DNA of 6,800 nucleotides from Verrucomicrobiota bacterium (GCA_019241095.1 JAFAXJ010000086.1:1-6800), one strand, 5' to 3'. Positions 1 to 6,800 are shown, counted from the stretch's first letter. The notes: generated by a model not told the origin, from the sequence alone. A program made the numbers and translations.

Positions 1-203
1 CCGGAATTACTCATCTGGCTGCAATGACAGGTGTCCCGACAATTGCACTTTTCGGACCCACTGATCCAAGTGTCTGGAGACCTTTGGGCAAGCAAGTAAA
101 GGTTATTTGCGCACCGGATCAGGATATGAGCCAGCTGCCAATAGGTGTAGTCATGGCGGCCATACAAGAGTTGTCTCACTCTGCAGCGAAGGTTCCGGGC
201 TAG
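1..203 (+). CDS. Glycosyltransferase family 9 protein (heptosyltransferase-like), C-terminal fragment
   Basis: Only the last 66 codons are in the window, read from base 3 to the TAG at 201-203; the start lies upstream. The fragment opens with GITHLAAMTGVPTIALFGPT followed by DPSVWRPLG. This is the conserved C-terminal GT-B signature of the GT9 family (ADP-heptose:LPS heptosyltransferases and relatives), normally preceded by Asp-Ser; bases 1-2 (cc) fit the end of that Ser codon. In the family this segment lies in the second Rossmann-like domain, which binds the nucleotide-sugar donor. GT9 enzymes add heptose or related sugars to lipopolysaccharide core or other glycans at the inner face of the cytoplasmic membrane, which suggests an outer-membrane-bearing host. 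The tail (about residues 40-66) is a short helix-like stretch and is not diagnostic. The acceptor and the exact sugar cannot be told from this piece. The gene converges on uvrA with 49 bases between the stop codons. Confidence 0.88.
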   Translation, partial: GITHLAAMTGVPTIALFGPTDPSVWRPLGKQVKVICAPDQDMSQLPIGVVMAAIQELSHSAAKVPG

Positions 204-252
204 GCGAAAACTTCGTAGATTTAGGTGGAACGTTTCTTTTCAAACGATCATG

Positions 253-3200
253 TCAAGCCGCCTGCTGCTTTCGTTCCAGGTTCAGCACTTTTTTTAGGAA
301 CACGGCAGTATGACTTTTTGCAACCTTGATAATCTCTTCCGGAGCGCCGTATGCAACGATGTCGCCGCCGTCAGCTCCGGCTTCCGGGCCGATGTCCACA
401 ATATAATCTGCTTCAGCTATAACGTCCAGATTGTGTTCGATGACGATCACCGTGTTTCCGTCATCAACCAACCGATGAAGAATCTGAACTAACAGCTGAA
501 CGTCGGCCATGTGCAGTCCTATGGTCGGCTCTTCTAACAGATACAGGGTAGATTTCGGAGACAGGTTCCTTCTTAAACGATCAGTTAATCCGCGGGAGAT
601 ACCTGAGCGCAATTCACTTACTAACTTTAAGCGCTGAGCTTCTCCACCGCTCAGAGTGGGACTAGCTTGACCAAGGTGCAAATAGCCAAGGCCGGTTTCT
701 ACCAGCAGGGAGAGCGGAAGATAAATTTTGGGTTGAGCACGAAAAAATTCAGCGGCTTCTTCGATGGTCATCTCGAGAACATCGCCGATGCTTTTGCCAT
801 TATACTGCACGGCTAAGGTTTGAGGATTGAACCTCTTGCCGGCGCACGCTTCGCAAGGAATGAAACTGGACGGCAGGAAATTCATCTCCATCTTAATAAT
901 ACCCTGACCGGCGCAGATTTCGCACCTGCCTCCCTCGGTATTGAAGGAAAATCGACTTGGATTATATCCGCGGATCCGGGATTCTGGAAGTTGTGCGAAC
1001 GCGTTTCTAATCTCGTCAAAGATTTTGACGTAGGTTGCCGGGATTGAGCGAGAAGTCTTGCCGATGGGAGATTGATCAACCTCGAAAACAGCGCTCAGAT
1101 ATTCAGCTCCTTTAACCTGTTTATACGATAAATCGCCAGGAGATCGATTCCGATTGAGAGCGGAACGAACCGCAGGCAGCAGGGCTGAACGCATGAGCGT
1201 GCTTTTTCCCGATCCTGATACTCCCGTAATCACTGACAAACGACCGATCGGAAAACGAACATCTAGCTGCTTCAGATTATTTGCAGTAGCGCCAAACAGC
1301 TCAAGCCAGGGCACCGCAGTTAATGGCCGCCGCAAACCTGAGATCGGATGCAGCATCGGCGTTTTTAAGAATTTGCCGGTGAGCGATCGGTCGCATTTCT
1401 GGATCTCTGCCAGCGGTCCCAGCGCAACCAAGTTACCGCCTCTGCGGCCTGCGCCAGGGCCGAGATCGACAATCACGTCAGCCCGACGCATGGTAGCTTC
1501 ATCATGCTCAACGACCACCAGCGTGTTCCCTTTCTGTTTAAGCGCGTCAAGCGTATCAAGCAGGCGAACATTATCCCGGGGATGAAGTCCTATGGTAGGC
1601 TCATCCAATACGTAGAGTACTCCTCGTAAATTAGAGCCTAATTGTGCCGCTAGCCGTATGCGCTGTGCTTCTCCACCGCTAAGAGTCTTCGCAGACCGAT
1701 GCAATGCGAGGTAATCTAATCCCACCTCACGCATGAATCTGAGCCGCTGTTGAATTTCGTTGATAATGTCTGATGCCAAAATTTCGCTTTGACCGTTGAA
1801 TTTGAAGCTGTTCATGATTGAAGCAGCCTCTTTCACAGCTACAGCGGCTAGTTGTACGATCGTATAACCCTGAATTTCCACATTGCGGGCTACGGGATTC
1901 AGGCGTGTTCCTTCGCAGTCAGGGCAGAGCTGCATCTCTGACTCCTCGACCGATTCACTTCGACGTTCAGCGATCAGTTCCGCATCCAGCTGAGACTCTG
2001 CCTTTTCATCCTCCATGGAAAAGGGCAGAACGTAGCCGAAACCCCGACAGGATCCGCACCAGCCATGGGGAGAATTAAAGGAGAATAGTCGAGGGTCAAG
2101 CTCCTCAAAGGCCTGTCCGCAGCAAGGGCAAGACATTTCGCTGCTTAACACGATCCGCTGTGAGTCAGCTGTCGATAGAAAAGCGGAGCCGCTTCCAATC
2201 CTCAAGGCAGCATGAACGTAACGCTCAACTTCTTTCGAATTAAGGTTTCTGAAATCGGCAACAACGACGTCTATCGTGTGTTCGCGGTATCGTTCCAGGG
2301 CGGGAAATTGGTCTATCGGAAATCTTTCACCATCAACGACCAGGTATTGGTATCCTTCTTTGATAGCCCAAGCGGCAACTTCTTTGTGATACCCCTTTCT
2401 TGCTTTTACGATCGGAGCTGAAAGGGTCGACGGACTTTTCCGGACCAAATCCTTAACCTGCTTTAATATGGCGGAAAGGCTCTGCTTGTTAACTGGAACG
2501 TGACAACGCGGACAGAACTGGGTGCCGACTTTCGCGTAAAGGAGCCGTAAAAAATGATAGATTTCGGTCAGCGTAGCGACAGTCGATTTACCAGTACCCT
2601 TTGTCAGTCTCTGCTCAATCGCGACGCTAGGTGGTAATCCGGAGATATGATCGACATCGGGTCGTTCGAGTTGTTCGACAAACTGCCGCGCGTATGTGGA
2701 CATACTATCGAGAAAGCGGCGTTGTCCTTCTGCGAAAAGAATATCAAAAGCTAAACTTGATTTTCCGGATCCACTTAACCCCGTTACCACAATCATCTTC
2801 TCACGAGGTAAGGAGAAGGTTAAGTTTTTTAAATTGTGATGCCGAGCCCCGTGTATCTCGATCGCGCGGTGCTTCAATCTGATTGGAGGATATGTAGAAA
2901 CCTCGGCCACTTTCAGACTTTGATGCGTTCGGCCTAAAAGGAATTCGCCCGTTTTCGACCGAGGATTGGTTCGTACTTCCTCGGGTGTGCCGGTTGCCAC
3001 AACTTCACCGCCACTTTCGCCGGCTCCTGGTCCCAGGTCGATTATGTAATCAGCAGCTTGGATGACGTCACTGTTATGTTCAATGACTATCAACGTGTTG
3101 CCTTCTTCAACTAACCGGTGAAAGACCCCAAGAAGAGCGGCAATATCATCGAAATGTAATCCGGTGGTTGGTTCGTCAAAAATCAGGAGCGAATGTTGAT

Positions 3201-5745
3201 TCCGCTTCTTGTTTTCCGCTAGGTGCCCTACCAGTTTAAGACGCTGCGATTCACCGCCAGAAAGAATGTTAACCGGTTGACCGAGCCGTAGATATCCGAG
3301 ACCAACATCGGAGAGAAGCTGCAGTCGATCTAATATCGGTGGGCCTGCTTCGCGGAAAAACATCAGTGCTTGAGTAACGGTTAGCTCCAGGACATCGTGT
3401 ATTGATTTACCTTCAAGCTGAACTTCCAGAACATGCGGCTGATAACGTTTAGCTTGGCACTCCGCGCACCGAAAATACTGATCGCTTAGGAACTGCATTT
3501 CGACCTTTTCATAACCAAGTCCTGCGCATCGTTCACACCGGCCGGCACCCGAGTTAAATGAGAAAGTGCTTGAACTCATTCCTCGGGTTTTCGCTTGCGG
3601 CAATGCGGCGAATATCTCGCGAATTTTGTCGAAGACCCCAATGTAGAGCGCGGGCGTAGACCTGGGCGACCTGGCTAATGGTGATTGATCAACCGTGATT
3701 ACCTCATCCACTTCATGGGCGCCGATCATTCGATCGCACAAGCCGGGCATTTCTTCACTGTTGCTGCCCTTGAGTCGCAGCAGGTTTTCGTAAAGAACGT
3801 TTTGAACCAGCGTACTTTTACCTGACCCAGAAACACCCGTAACACAACAAAGCACCCTTAAAGGAAACTTAACGTCGATACCCTTCAGGTTATGTTCTCT
3901 AGCACCGATCACCTCAATGAAATTACGAGGTTTACGACGTTTGTTCGGAACAGGAATTTGTTTTTGCCCAGTCAGGTAAGCGGCCGTCAAAGACTGGTTG
4001 CTGCCTTTTCCCAGGCTTTTTAGCGACCCTGTAAAGACCAGTTCGCCGCCTGCCTCGCCTCTGCCCGGACCTATTTCGACGATGTTATCTGCGGCACGGA
4101 TCACGGCTTCTTCATGTTCGACTACCAGCAGAGTATTGCCTTTATCCCGTAGTCCGTGCAGAACTCCGATAAGACGACTAACATCTCGTGGATGAAGGCC
4201 TACGGTTGGCTCGTCGAGAACGAATAGAGTATTTACTAAGGATGCACCTAAGCATGTAGTCAGGTTGACCCTTTGAATTTCGCCTCCTGACAAGGAGCGC
4301 GTTGCTCGATCAAGTGTAAGATAACCTAGCCCGACATCGATAAGGTAACCAAGACGTGAGACGATCTGATCCCGTATCATGGTCGTTGCCGTATCACCAA
4401 TCTGCACTTCCGCCACGATATCGGCCAGATCCTCAACCGGCATTTGCTGAAGCTCTGGCAACGTTAAATGACGATCTGGTGTTACTAGCTTGAAGTTGAG
4501 GGTTTCAGGCTTAAAACGCGTGCCACCGCATTCGCGGCATAATGTGTAAGCGCGATAGCGGCTGAGAAAGACGCGAACATGCATCTTGTAAGTGCGAGAC
4601 TGCATCCAATCGAAAAAACCCTGCACGCCGTACCAGCCGCCGCTTTCCCAAACTTCTTCCGCGGACATATCCGGCCCAAGTTCTCCGTCAATGACCCAAC
4701 GCTGGTCAGCTTCGGGGAGATCTTGAAAGGGACAATGAATGTCAACCTCGCGCTCCAAGCTGCGAGCGATGAGATCCTGCTGGCACTCACGCATTTGCCC
4801 CGTTTGAAACGGCTTTACTACCCCATCTGCTATGCTCAATCGCCGATTGGGCATAGCTCGATCCAGATCGATACCGATCGTTCGGCCAAAACCGCGGCAA
4901 GCTGGGCACGCCCCGATCGGGTTGTTAAAAGAAAATAGACCGGGCGTTGGTGGCCGAATGTCCAGATCGCAATAAGGACAATGCCAGCCGGTTGAAAAAC
5001 GGCGCACTTCCTTGGACTCAGAAACGACCACGGCAGTTCGGCCTTTGCCGTATTTGAGTGCTTGCTCCAGAGCTTCCGTCAGGCGGCTCCGGTTCGCGTC
5101 GGACGTAAAGATTCGGTCTTGAATGACTGGAACCAAAGCGGGCAATCTTTTGAGGTTAGGTGCCGAATCGGTCCTGAGGATTTCCTCACTCAGATAAACG
5201 CGCAAAAAACTTTGTTGATTAAGAAAGGAAAAGAAATCCGCCGGATCTGTACCGGGAGGAGCCGGGACATCAAACGTGATAAGAATATGCTTGTCGCGCA
5301 ATCCCTGCAGAATCTTTGACGATATGTCAGCAGCATTTTCTGGAATGATTTCCCGATGGCAGCTTGGACAAAAAGCGTGCGCGATCCGGGGGAAAAGCAG
5401 TTTGAGGTAATCATTGATTTCCGTCATCGTTCCGACGGTCGAGCGCGTCGTCCTGACTCGGTTAGCCTGTTGAATCGCGATTGCAGGAGGGATCCCGATG
5501 ATTTCATCCACTTGTGGTTTATCCATCCGGTCCAGAAATTGCCGGGTGTAAGGGCTGAAGGTTTCCACATATCTACGCTGCCCTTCCGCATAGACCGTAT
5601 CAAAAGCCAAACTGGATTTTCCGCTGCCGCTAGGGCCAGTAACGACATGTAACTGGTTCAGGGCTAGCTCCAGGCTGAATCCTTTCAGATTGTTTTGACG
5701 TGCGCCGCGTATAACGATGGAACTCTGCGCAGGTTCTTGGCACAT
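253..5745 (-). CDS. uvrA: Tandem double-length UvrA, excinuclease ABC subunit A (four ABC ATPase sites)
   Basis: UvrA is the damage-sensing ATPase of nucleotide excision repair; it acts in the cytoplasm, loads UvrB on damaged DNA and normally works as a homodimer. This protein has 1830 residues, about twice the usual ~940, and contains two full UvrA modules (about 1-945 and 960-1830) joined by a short linker.

Module 1: Walker A GPSGSGKSS 37-45; zinc Cys 126/129 with 403/406; zinc finger 256/259/280/283; LSGGE 485-489; DEPT 511-514; H544. Its second ATPase has Walker A 637-645, Cys 737/740/760/763, LSGGE 828-832, DEPT 857-860 and H890.

Module 2: Walker A 989-997; Cys 1078/1081 with 1274/1277; Cys 1206/1209/1230/1233; LSGGE 1355-1359; DEPT 1381-1384; H1414. 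Its second ATPase has Walker A 1508-1516, Cys 1608/1611/1631/1634, LSGGE 1698-1702, EEPT 1738-1741 and H1771.

All 24 zinc cysteines are present. Oddities are the shortened insertion domain of module 2 (1234-1273), the Glu at 1738 and a lengthened basic segment 1713-1732. The ATG at 5743-5745 is the only usable start: the frame reaches a stop about 21 codons upstream with no ATG, GTG or TTG between. No Shine-Dalgarno sequence is visible. Chlamydial UvrA has a similar length (about 1790-1830, from memory). Confidence 0.97.
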   Translation of the reverse strand: MCQEPAQSSIVIRGARQNNLKGFSLELALNQLHVVTGPSGSGKSSLAFDTVYAEGQRRYVETFSPYTRQFLDRMDKPQVDEIIGIPPAIAIQQANRVRTTRSTVGTMTEINDYLKLLFPRIAHAFCPSCHREIIPENAADISSKILQGLRDKHILITFDVPAPPGTDPADFFSFLNQQSFLRVYLSEEILRTDSAPNLKRLPALVPVIQDRIFTSDANRSRLTEALEQALKYGKGRTAVVVSESKEVRRFSTGWHCPYCDLDIRPPTPGLFSFNNPIGACPACRGFGRTIGIDLDRAMPNRRLSIADGVVKPFQTGQMRECQQDLIARSLEREVDIHCPFQDLPEADQRWVIDGELGPDMSAEEVWESGGWYGVQGFFDWMQSRTYKMHVRVFLSRYRAYTLCRECGGTRFKPETLNFKLVTPDRHLTLPELQQMPVEDLADIVAEVQIGDTATTMIRDQIVSRLGYLIDVGLGYLTLDRATRSLSGGEIQRVNLTTCLGASLVNTLFVLDEPTVGLHPRDVSRLIGVLHGLRDKGNTLLVVEHEEAVIRAADNIVEIGPGRGEAGGELVFTGSLKSLGKGSNQSLTAAYLTGQKQIPVPNKRRKPRNFIEVIGAREHNLKGIDVKFPLRVLCCVTGVSGSGKSTLVQNVLYENLLRLKGSNSEEMPGLCDRMIGAHEVDEVITVDQSPLARSPRSTPALYIGVFDKIREIFAALPQAKTRGMSSSTFSFNSGAGRCERCAGLGYEKVEMQFLSDQYFRCAECQAKRYQPHVLEVQLEGKSIHDVLELTVTQALMFFREAGPPILDRLQLLSDVGLGYLRLGQPVNILSGGESQRLKLVGHLAENKKRNQHSLLIFDEPTTGLHFDDIAALLGVFHRLVEEGNTLIVIEHNSDVIQAADYIIDLGPGAGESGGEVVATGTPEEVRTNPRSKTGEFLLGRTHQSLKVAEVSTYPPIRLKHRAIEIHGARHHNLKNLTFSLPREKMIVVTGLSGSGKSSLAFDILFAEGQRRFLDSMSTYARQFVEQLERPDVDHISGLPPSVAIEQRLTKGTGKSTVATLTEIYHFLRLLYAKVGTQFCPRCHVPVNKQSLSAILKQVKDLVRKSPSTLSAPIVKARKGYHKEVAAWAIKEGYQYLVVDGERFPIDQFPALERYREHTIDVVVADFRNLNSKEVERYVHAALRIGSGSAFLSTADSQRIVLSSEMSCPCCGQAFEELDPRLFSFNSPHGWCGSCRGFGYVLPFSMEDEKAESQLDAELIAERRSESVEESEMQLCPDCEGTRLNPVARNVEIQGYTIVQLAAVAVKEAASIMNSFKFNGQSEILASDIINEIQQRLRFMREVGLDYLALHRSAKTLSGGEAQRIRLAAQLGSNLRGVLYVLDEPTIGLHPRDNVRLLDTLDALKQKGNTLVVVEHDEATMRRADVIVDLGPGAGRRGGNLVALGPLAEIQKCDRSLTGKFLKTPMLHPISGLRRPLTAVPWLELFGATANNLKQLDVRFPIGRLSVITGVSGSGKSTLMRSALLPAVRSALNRNRSPGDLSYKQVKGAEYLSAVFEVDQSPIGKTSRSIPATYVKIFDEIRNAFAQLPESRIRGYNPSRFSFNTEGGRCEICAGQGIIKMEMNFLPSSFIPCEACAGKRFNPQTLAVQYNGKSIGDVLEMTIEEAAEFFRAQPKIYLPLSLLVETGLGYLHLGQASPTLSGGEAQRLKLVSELRSGISRGLTDRLRRNLSPKSTLYLLEEPTIGLHMADVQLLVQILHRLVDDGNTVIVIEHNLDVIAEADYIVDIGPEAGADGGDIVAYGAPEEIIKVAKSHTAVFLKKVLNLERKQQAA

Positions 5746-5819
5746 AAAGAGTAGACGGTAGCACAGATGACAAACGGAAATCTTGGTTTTGGATGCTTCC
5801 TTGCGTTATGAAGGCTTGG

Positions 5820-5850
5820 TTGACATTGTTTTCCTTCAACGAGCGAGATT
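5820..5850 (+). promoter_or_regulatory. Possible sigma-70-type promoter for the cupin gene
   Basis: A perfect -35 hexamer TTGACA lies at 5820-5825 in the divergent region between uvrA and the cupin gene. The best -10 candidate at a tolerable spacing is GAGATT at 5845-5850, with a 19-base spacer and three of six matches, so the downstream half is weak. If this promoter is real, transcription would start about ten bases before the ATG at 5867. That leaves little room for a ribosome binding site and agrees with the lack of a visible Shine-Dalgarno sequence. I found no comparable promoter for uvrA on the opposite strand. Confidence 0.3.
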
Positions 5851-5866
5851 ACCTGCACTGTAGTTT

Positions 5867-6307
5867 ATGGCTCTGGTTGCTGAAGAGGTTATTCAGTTGT
5901 TAAAGCTGCAGCCCCACCCCGAAGGCGGCTATTACCGTGAAACCTTCCGCGACCCAGCAGCTTACGAGGGACGATCGTGTTCAACTGCAATTTACTTTCT
6001 ATTGAGGGAAGGAGAACGCTCGCATTGGCATCGGATCGATGTTGCTGAAGTCTGGCATTGGTACGCCGGAGCCCCTCTCGAACTTTTCGTCTCGCCCGGG
6101 GTCTCCAGAGTTCACCTGCTTGGACCAGATCTGGCAGCAGGCGAGCGCCCCCAATGCGTTGTCCCAGCACATGTATGGCAATCAGCGAGAACGCTTGGGT
6201 CCTGGACCCTCGTTGGTTGCACGGTAGCGCCCGGGTTTGTATTTCCAAAATTTGAAATGGCGCCCCCTGGCTGGTCACCGCCTTTAGAGGAACACAGTGG
6301 CGGATAG
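5867..6307 (+). CDS. Cupin_5 (DUF985) family protein
   Basis: This 146-residue protein matches the DUF985/Cupin_5 family along its whole length, and the family is usually about 140-170 residues. The N-terminal hallmark PHPEGGYYRET is at residues 16-26. The first cupin strand motif, WHRIDVAEVWHWYAG, is at 54-68; H55, E61 and H64 are the usual positions for metal or ligand contacts. The stretch LLGPDLAAGERPQ at 84-96 and the second motif 99-124 (VPAHVWQSAR, then LVGCTVAPGF) complete the small beta-barrel. There is no signal peptide or membrane segment, so it should be cytoplasmic. Family members include yeast YML079w, a sugar-epimerase-like fold without a settled activity, so no reaction is assigned. 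The ATG at 5867 puts the hallmark motif at the expected distance from the N-terminus; no Shine-Dalgarno sequence precedes it. It is transcribed divergently from uvrA, 121 bases away, and appears to be monocistronic. His102 sits where I recall Gly in many relatives. Confidence 0.92.
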   Translation: MALVAEEVIQLLKLQPHPEGGYYRETFRDPAAYEGRSCSTAIYFLLREGERSHWHRIDVAEVWHWYAGAPLELFVSPGVSRVHLLGPDLAAGERPQCVVPAHVWQSARTLGSWTLVGCTVAPGFVFPKFEMAPPGWSPPLEEHSGG

Positions 6308-6600
6308 GTCGTGAGCTTTCCTGGCAAGTCGGCCACAGACGCGAACCGGCGCACTAGGGAGTAAGACGCTGCAGCGCCTGCGAATCGGCGAAGACGCGCT
6401 AGAGGCTCCTCGCGGATCTAAAAGGCTTTCACAATTGCAATGCAGGAATGCGATTTTAGCGTCCAGGCAAATCCTCTTGGAAACACCGTTGTTGCTGCCA
6501 GCAGTCTCCGCGAGGCAGAGCGTCGCTCTCCAGTTTCGATCGAATGAGAGGCAATGTTCGGAAGCTGCTATATTGCAACTTACAAAGATAAAACAGGAAA
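6308..6600. other. Intergenic stretch without a recognisable gene
   Basis: No reading frame here resembles a protein I know. Frames that run through it are short, and those that overlap the tRNA are artefacts. It holds three small perfect or near-perfect palindromes: CGCTGCAGCG at 6367-6376, AGAGCG-T-CGCTCT at 6517-6529 and TTCGATCGAA at 6535-6544. None is followed by a T-run on either strand, so I do not call a terminator for the cupin gene or for the tRNA. Confidence 0.5.
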
Positions 6601-6675
6601 TCGGGCTGGTGGGATTCGAACCCACGGCCTCCACGTCCCGAACGTGGCGCTCTAGCCAAGCTGAGCCACAGCCCG
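6601..6675 (-). tRNA. tRNA-Pro (anticodon CGG)
   Basis: Read on the minus strand, a complete cloverleaf can be drawn. The acceptor stem CGGGCTG (6669-6675) pairs with CAGCCCG (6602-6608). The D stem is GCTC/GAGC with GG in its loop. The anticodon stem CCACG/CGTGG encloses the loop TTCGGGA (6636-6642). The variable loop has five bases. The T stem GTGGG/CCCAC encloses TTCGAAT. The anticodon is CGG (6638-6640), reading proline codon CCG. The C1-G72 pair and discriminator A73 (base 6601) fit bacterial tRNA-Pro identity. The 3' CCA is not encoded (the next bases read TTT), so CCA must be added after transcription. All stems pair fully and nothing suggests a pseudogene. Confidence 0.97.
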
Positions 6676-6696
6676 TTTGTAGGCAAAGCCGAGCAG

Positions 6697-6724
6697 ATTA
6701 TCGCCGATCATTGCGGAAAGCAAA
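6697..6724 (-). promoter_or_regulatory. Possible promoter of the tRNA-Pro gene
   Basis: On the minus strand, GATAAT (6697-6702) matches the -10 consensus at five of six positions and lies 21 bases before the first tRNA base. This spacing suits a short 5' leader. A weak -35 candidate, TTTGCT (6719-6724), lies 16 bases further upstream and matches TTGACA at only three positions. The placement is convincing; the -35 element is not. Confidence 0.4.
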
Positions 6725-6800
6725 TGTAAGTTCTCAGCGAAGGTGACCCCGGTTTTCCCGAAAATACTGCACTAACCCTGCAGTTACAGCCGCGGCATAC

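Noticed and set aside
231..246. Hairpin CGTTT-CTTTTC-AAACG in the convergent gap as a bidirectional terminator
   Set aside because: The stem has only five pairs, is AT-rich, and is not followed by a T-run on either strand. It is too weak to call.
1154..1585. A 143-codon plus-strand frame and several shorter ones inside uvrA
   Set aside because: They are antisense to a clearly coding, motif-rich gene, show no recognisable domain and have low-complexity Ser/Arg/Pro composition typical of shadow frames.
253..5745. Reading the long gene as an ABC transporter ATPase or as two genes wrongly joined
   Set aside because: The zinc modules and UvrA-specific motifs exclude a transporter. The frame is continuous through the linker, and known tandem UvrAs of similar length exist.
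5746..5866. A LexA/SOS box in front of uvrA
   Set aside because: I looked for CTGT-N8-ACAG, GAAC-N4-GTTC and GTTC-N7-GTTC patterns and found none. LexA sites in other phyla can differ, so this does not exclude SOS control.
5889..6278. Minus-strand frames opposite the cupin gene
   Set aside because: The plus strand has a full-length Cupin_5 match with family motifs throughout; the opposite frames show no family features.
6601..6675. tRNA-Pro as an integration site of a genomic island
   Set aside because: I see no second copy of the tRNA 3' end in the window and no integrase gene nearby; the downstream genes look like core functions.
6435..6746. A 103-codon plus-strand reading frame, with a 76-codon minus-strand counterpart at 6456-6686
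   Set aside because: Both run through the tRNA-Pro gene. The peptide containing GFEPTASTSRT is the well-known false protein obtained by translating the antisense strand of a tRNA.

Overview
The window looks like ordinary chromosomal DNA from a diderm (Gram-negative type) bacterium of moderate GC content (about half, judged by eye). It holds the 3' end of a family 9 glycosyltransferase gene, a very long uvrA gene, a small cupin gene and a proline tRNA gene. The double-length UvrA resembles the UvrA of Chlamydiae and, as I recall, of other PVC-type bacteria. A Verrucomicrobiota-like or related host is therefore my best guess, but this is inference. I see no transposase, integrase, CRISPR array, toxin-antitoxin pair or phage gene.

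Layout. Positions 1-203 (+) are the C-terminal 66 codons of a GT9/heptosyltransferase-like protein. It converges, across a 49-base gap, on uvrA (253-5745, -). UvrA is 1830 residues, about twice the usual ~940, and consists of two complete UvrA modules in one reading frame, giving four ABC ATPase sites and six zinc modules. A 121-base divergent intergenic region separates the uvrA start from a Cupin_5/DUF985 gene (5867-6307, +). A 293-base stretch without a gene follows, then tRNA-Pro(CGG) at 6601-6675 (-) with a plausible promoter upstream. The last 100 or so bases hold nothing else I can name.

The genes do not form one pathway. The GT9 fragment points to cell-envelope sugar assembly, UvrA starts nucleotide excision repair, the cupin is of unknown role, and the tRNA serves translation.

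The most interesting content is inside uvrA. The two modules are not equivalent. Module 1 keeps a full-size insertion (DNA-facing) domain and an Asp-Arg pair in its UvrB-binding region. Module 2 has an insertion domain of only about 40 residues, has Ala-Asp at the matching Asp-Arg position, and carries Glu instead of Asp in the Walker B motif of its last ATPase site. This looks like a covalent, asymmetric version of the normally symmetric UvrA dimer. The tandem form itself is known, so the novelty, if any, lies in the division of labour between halves.
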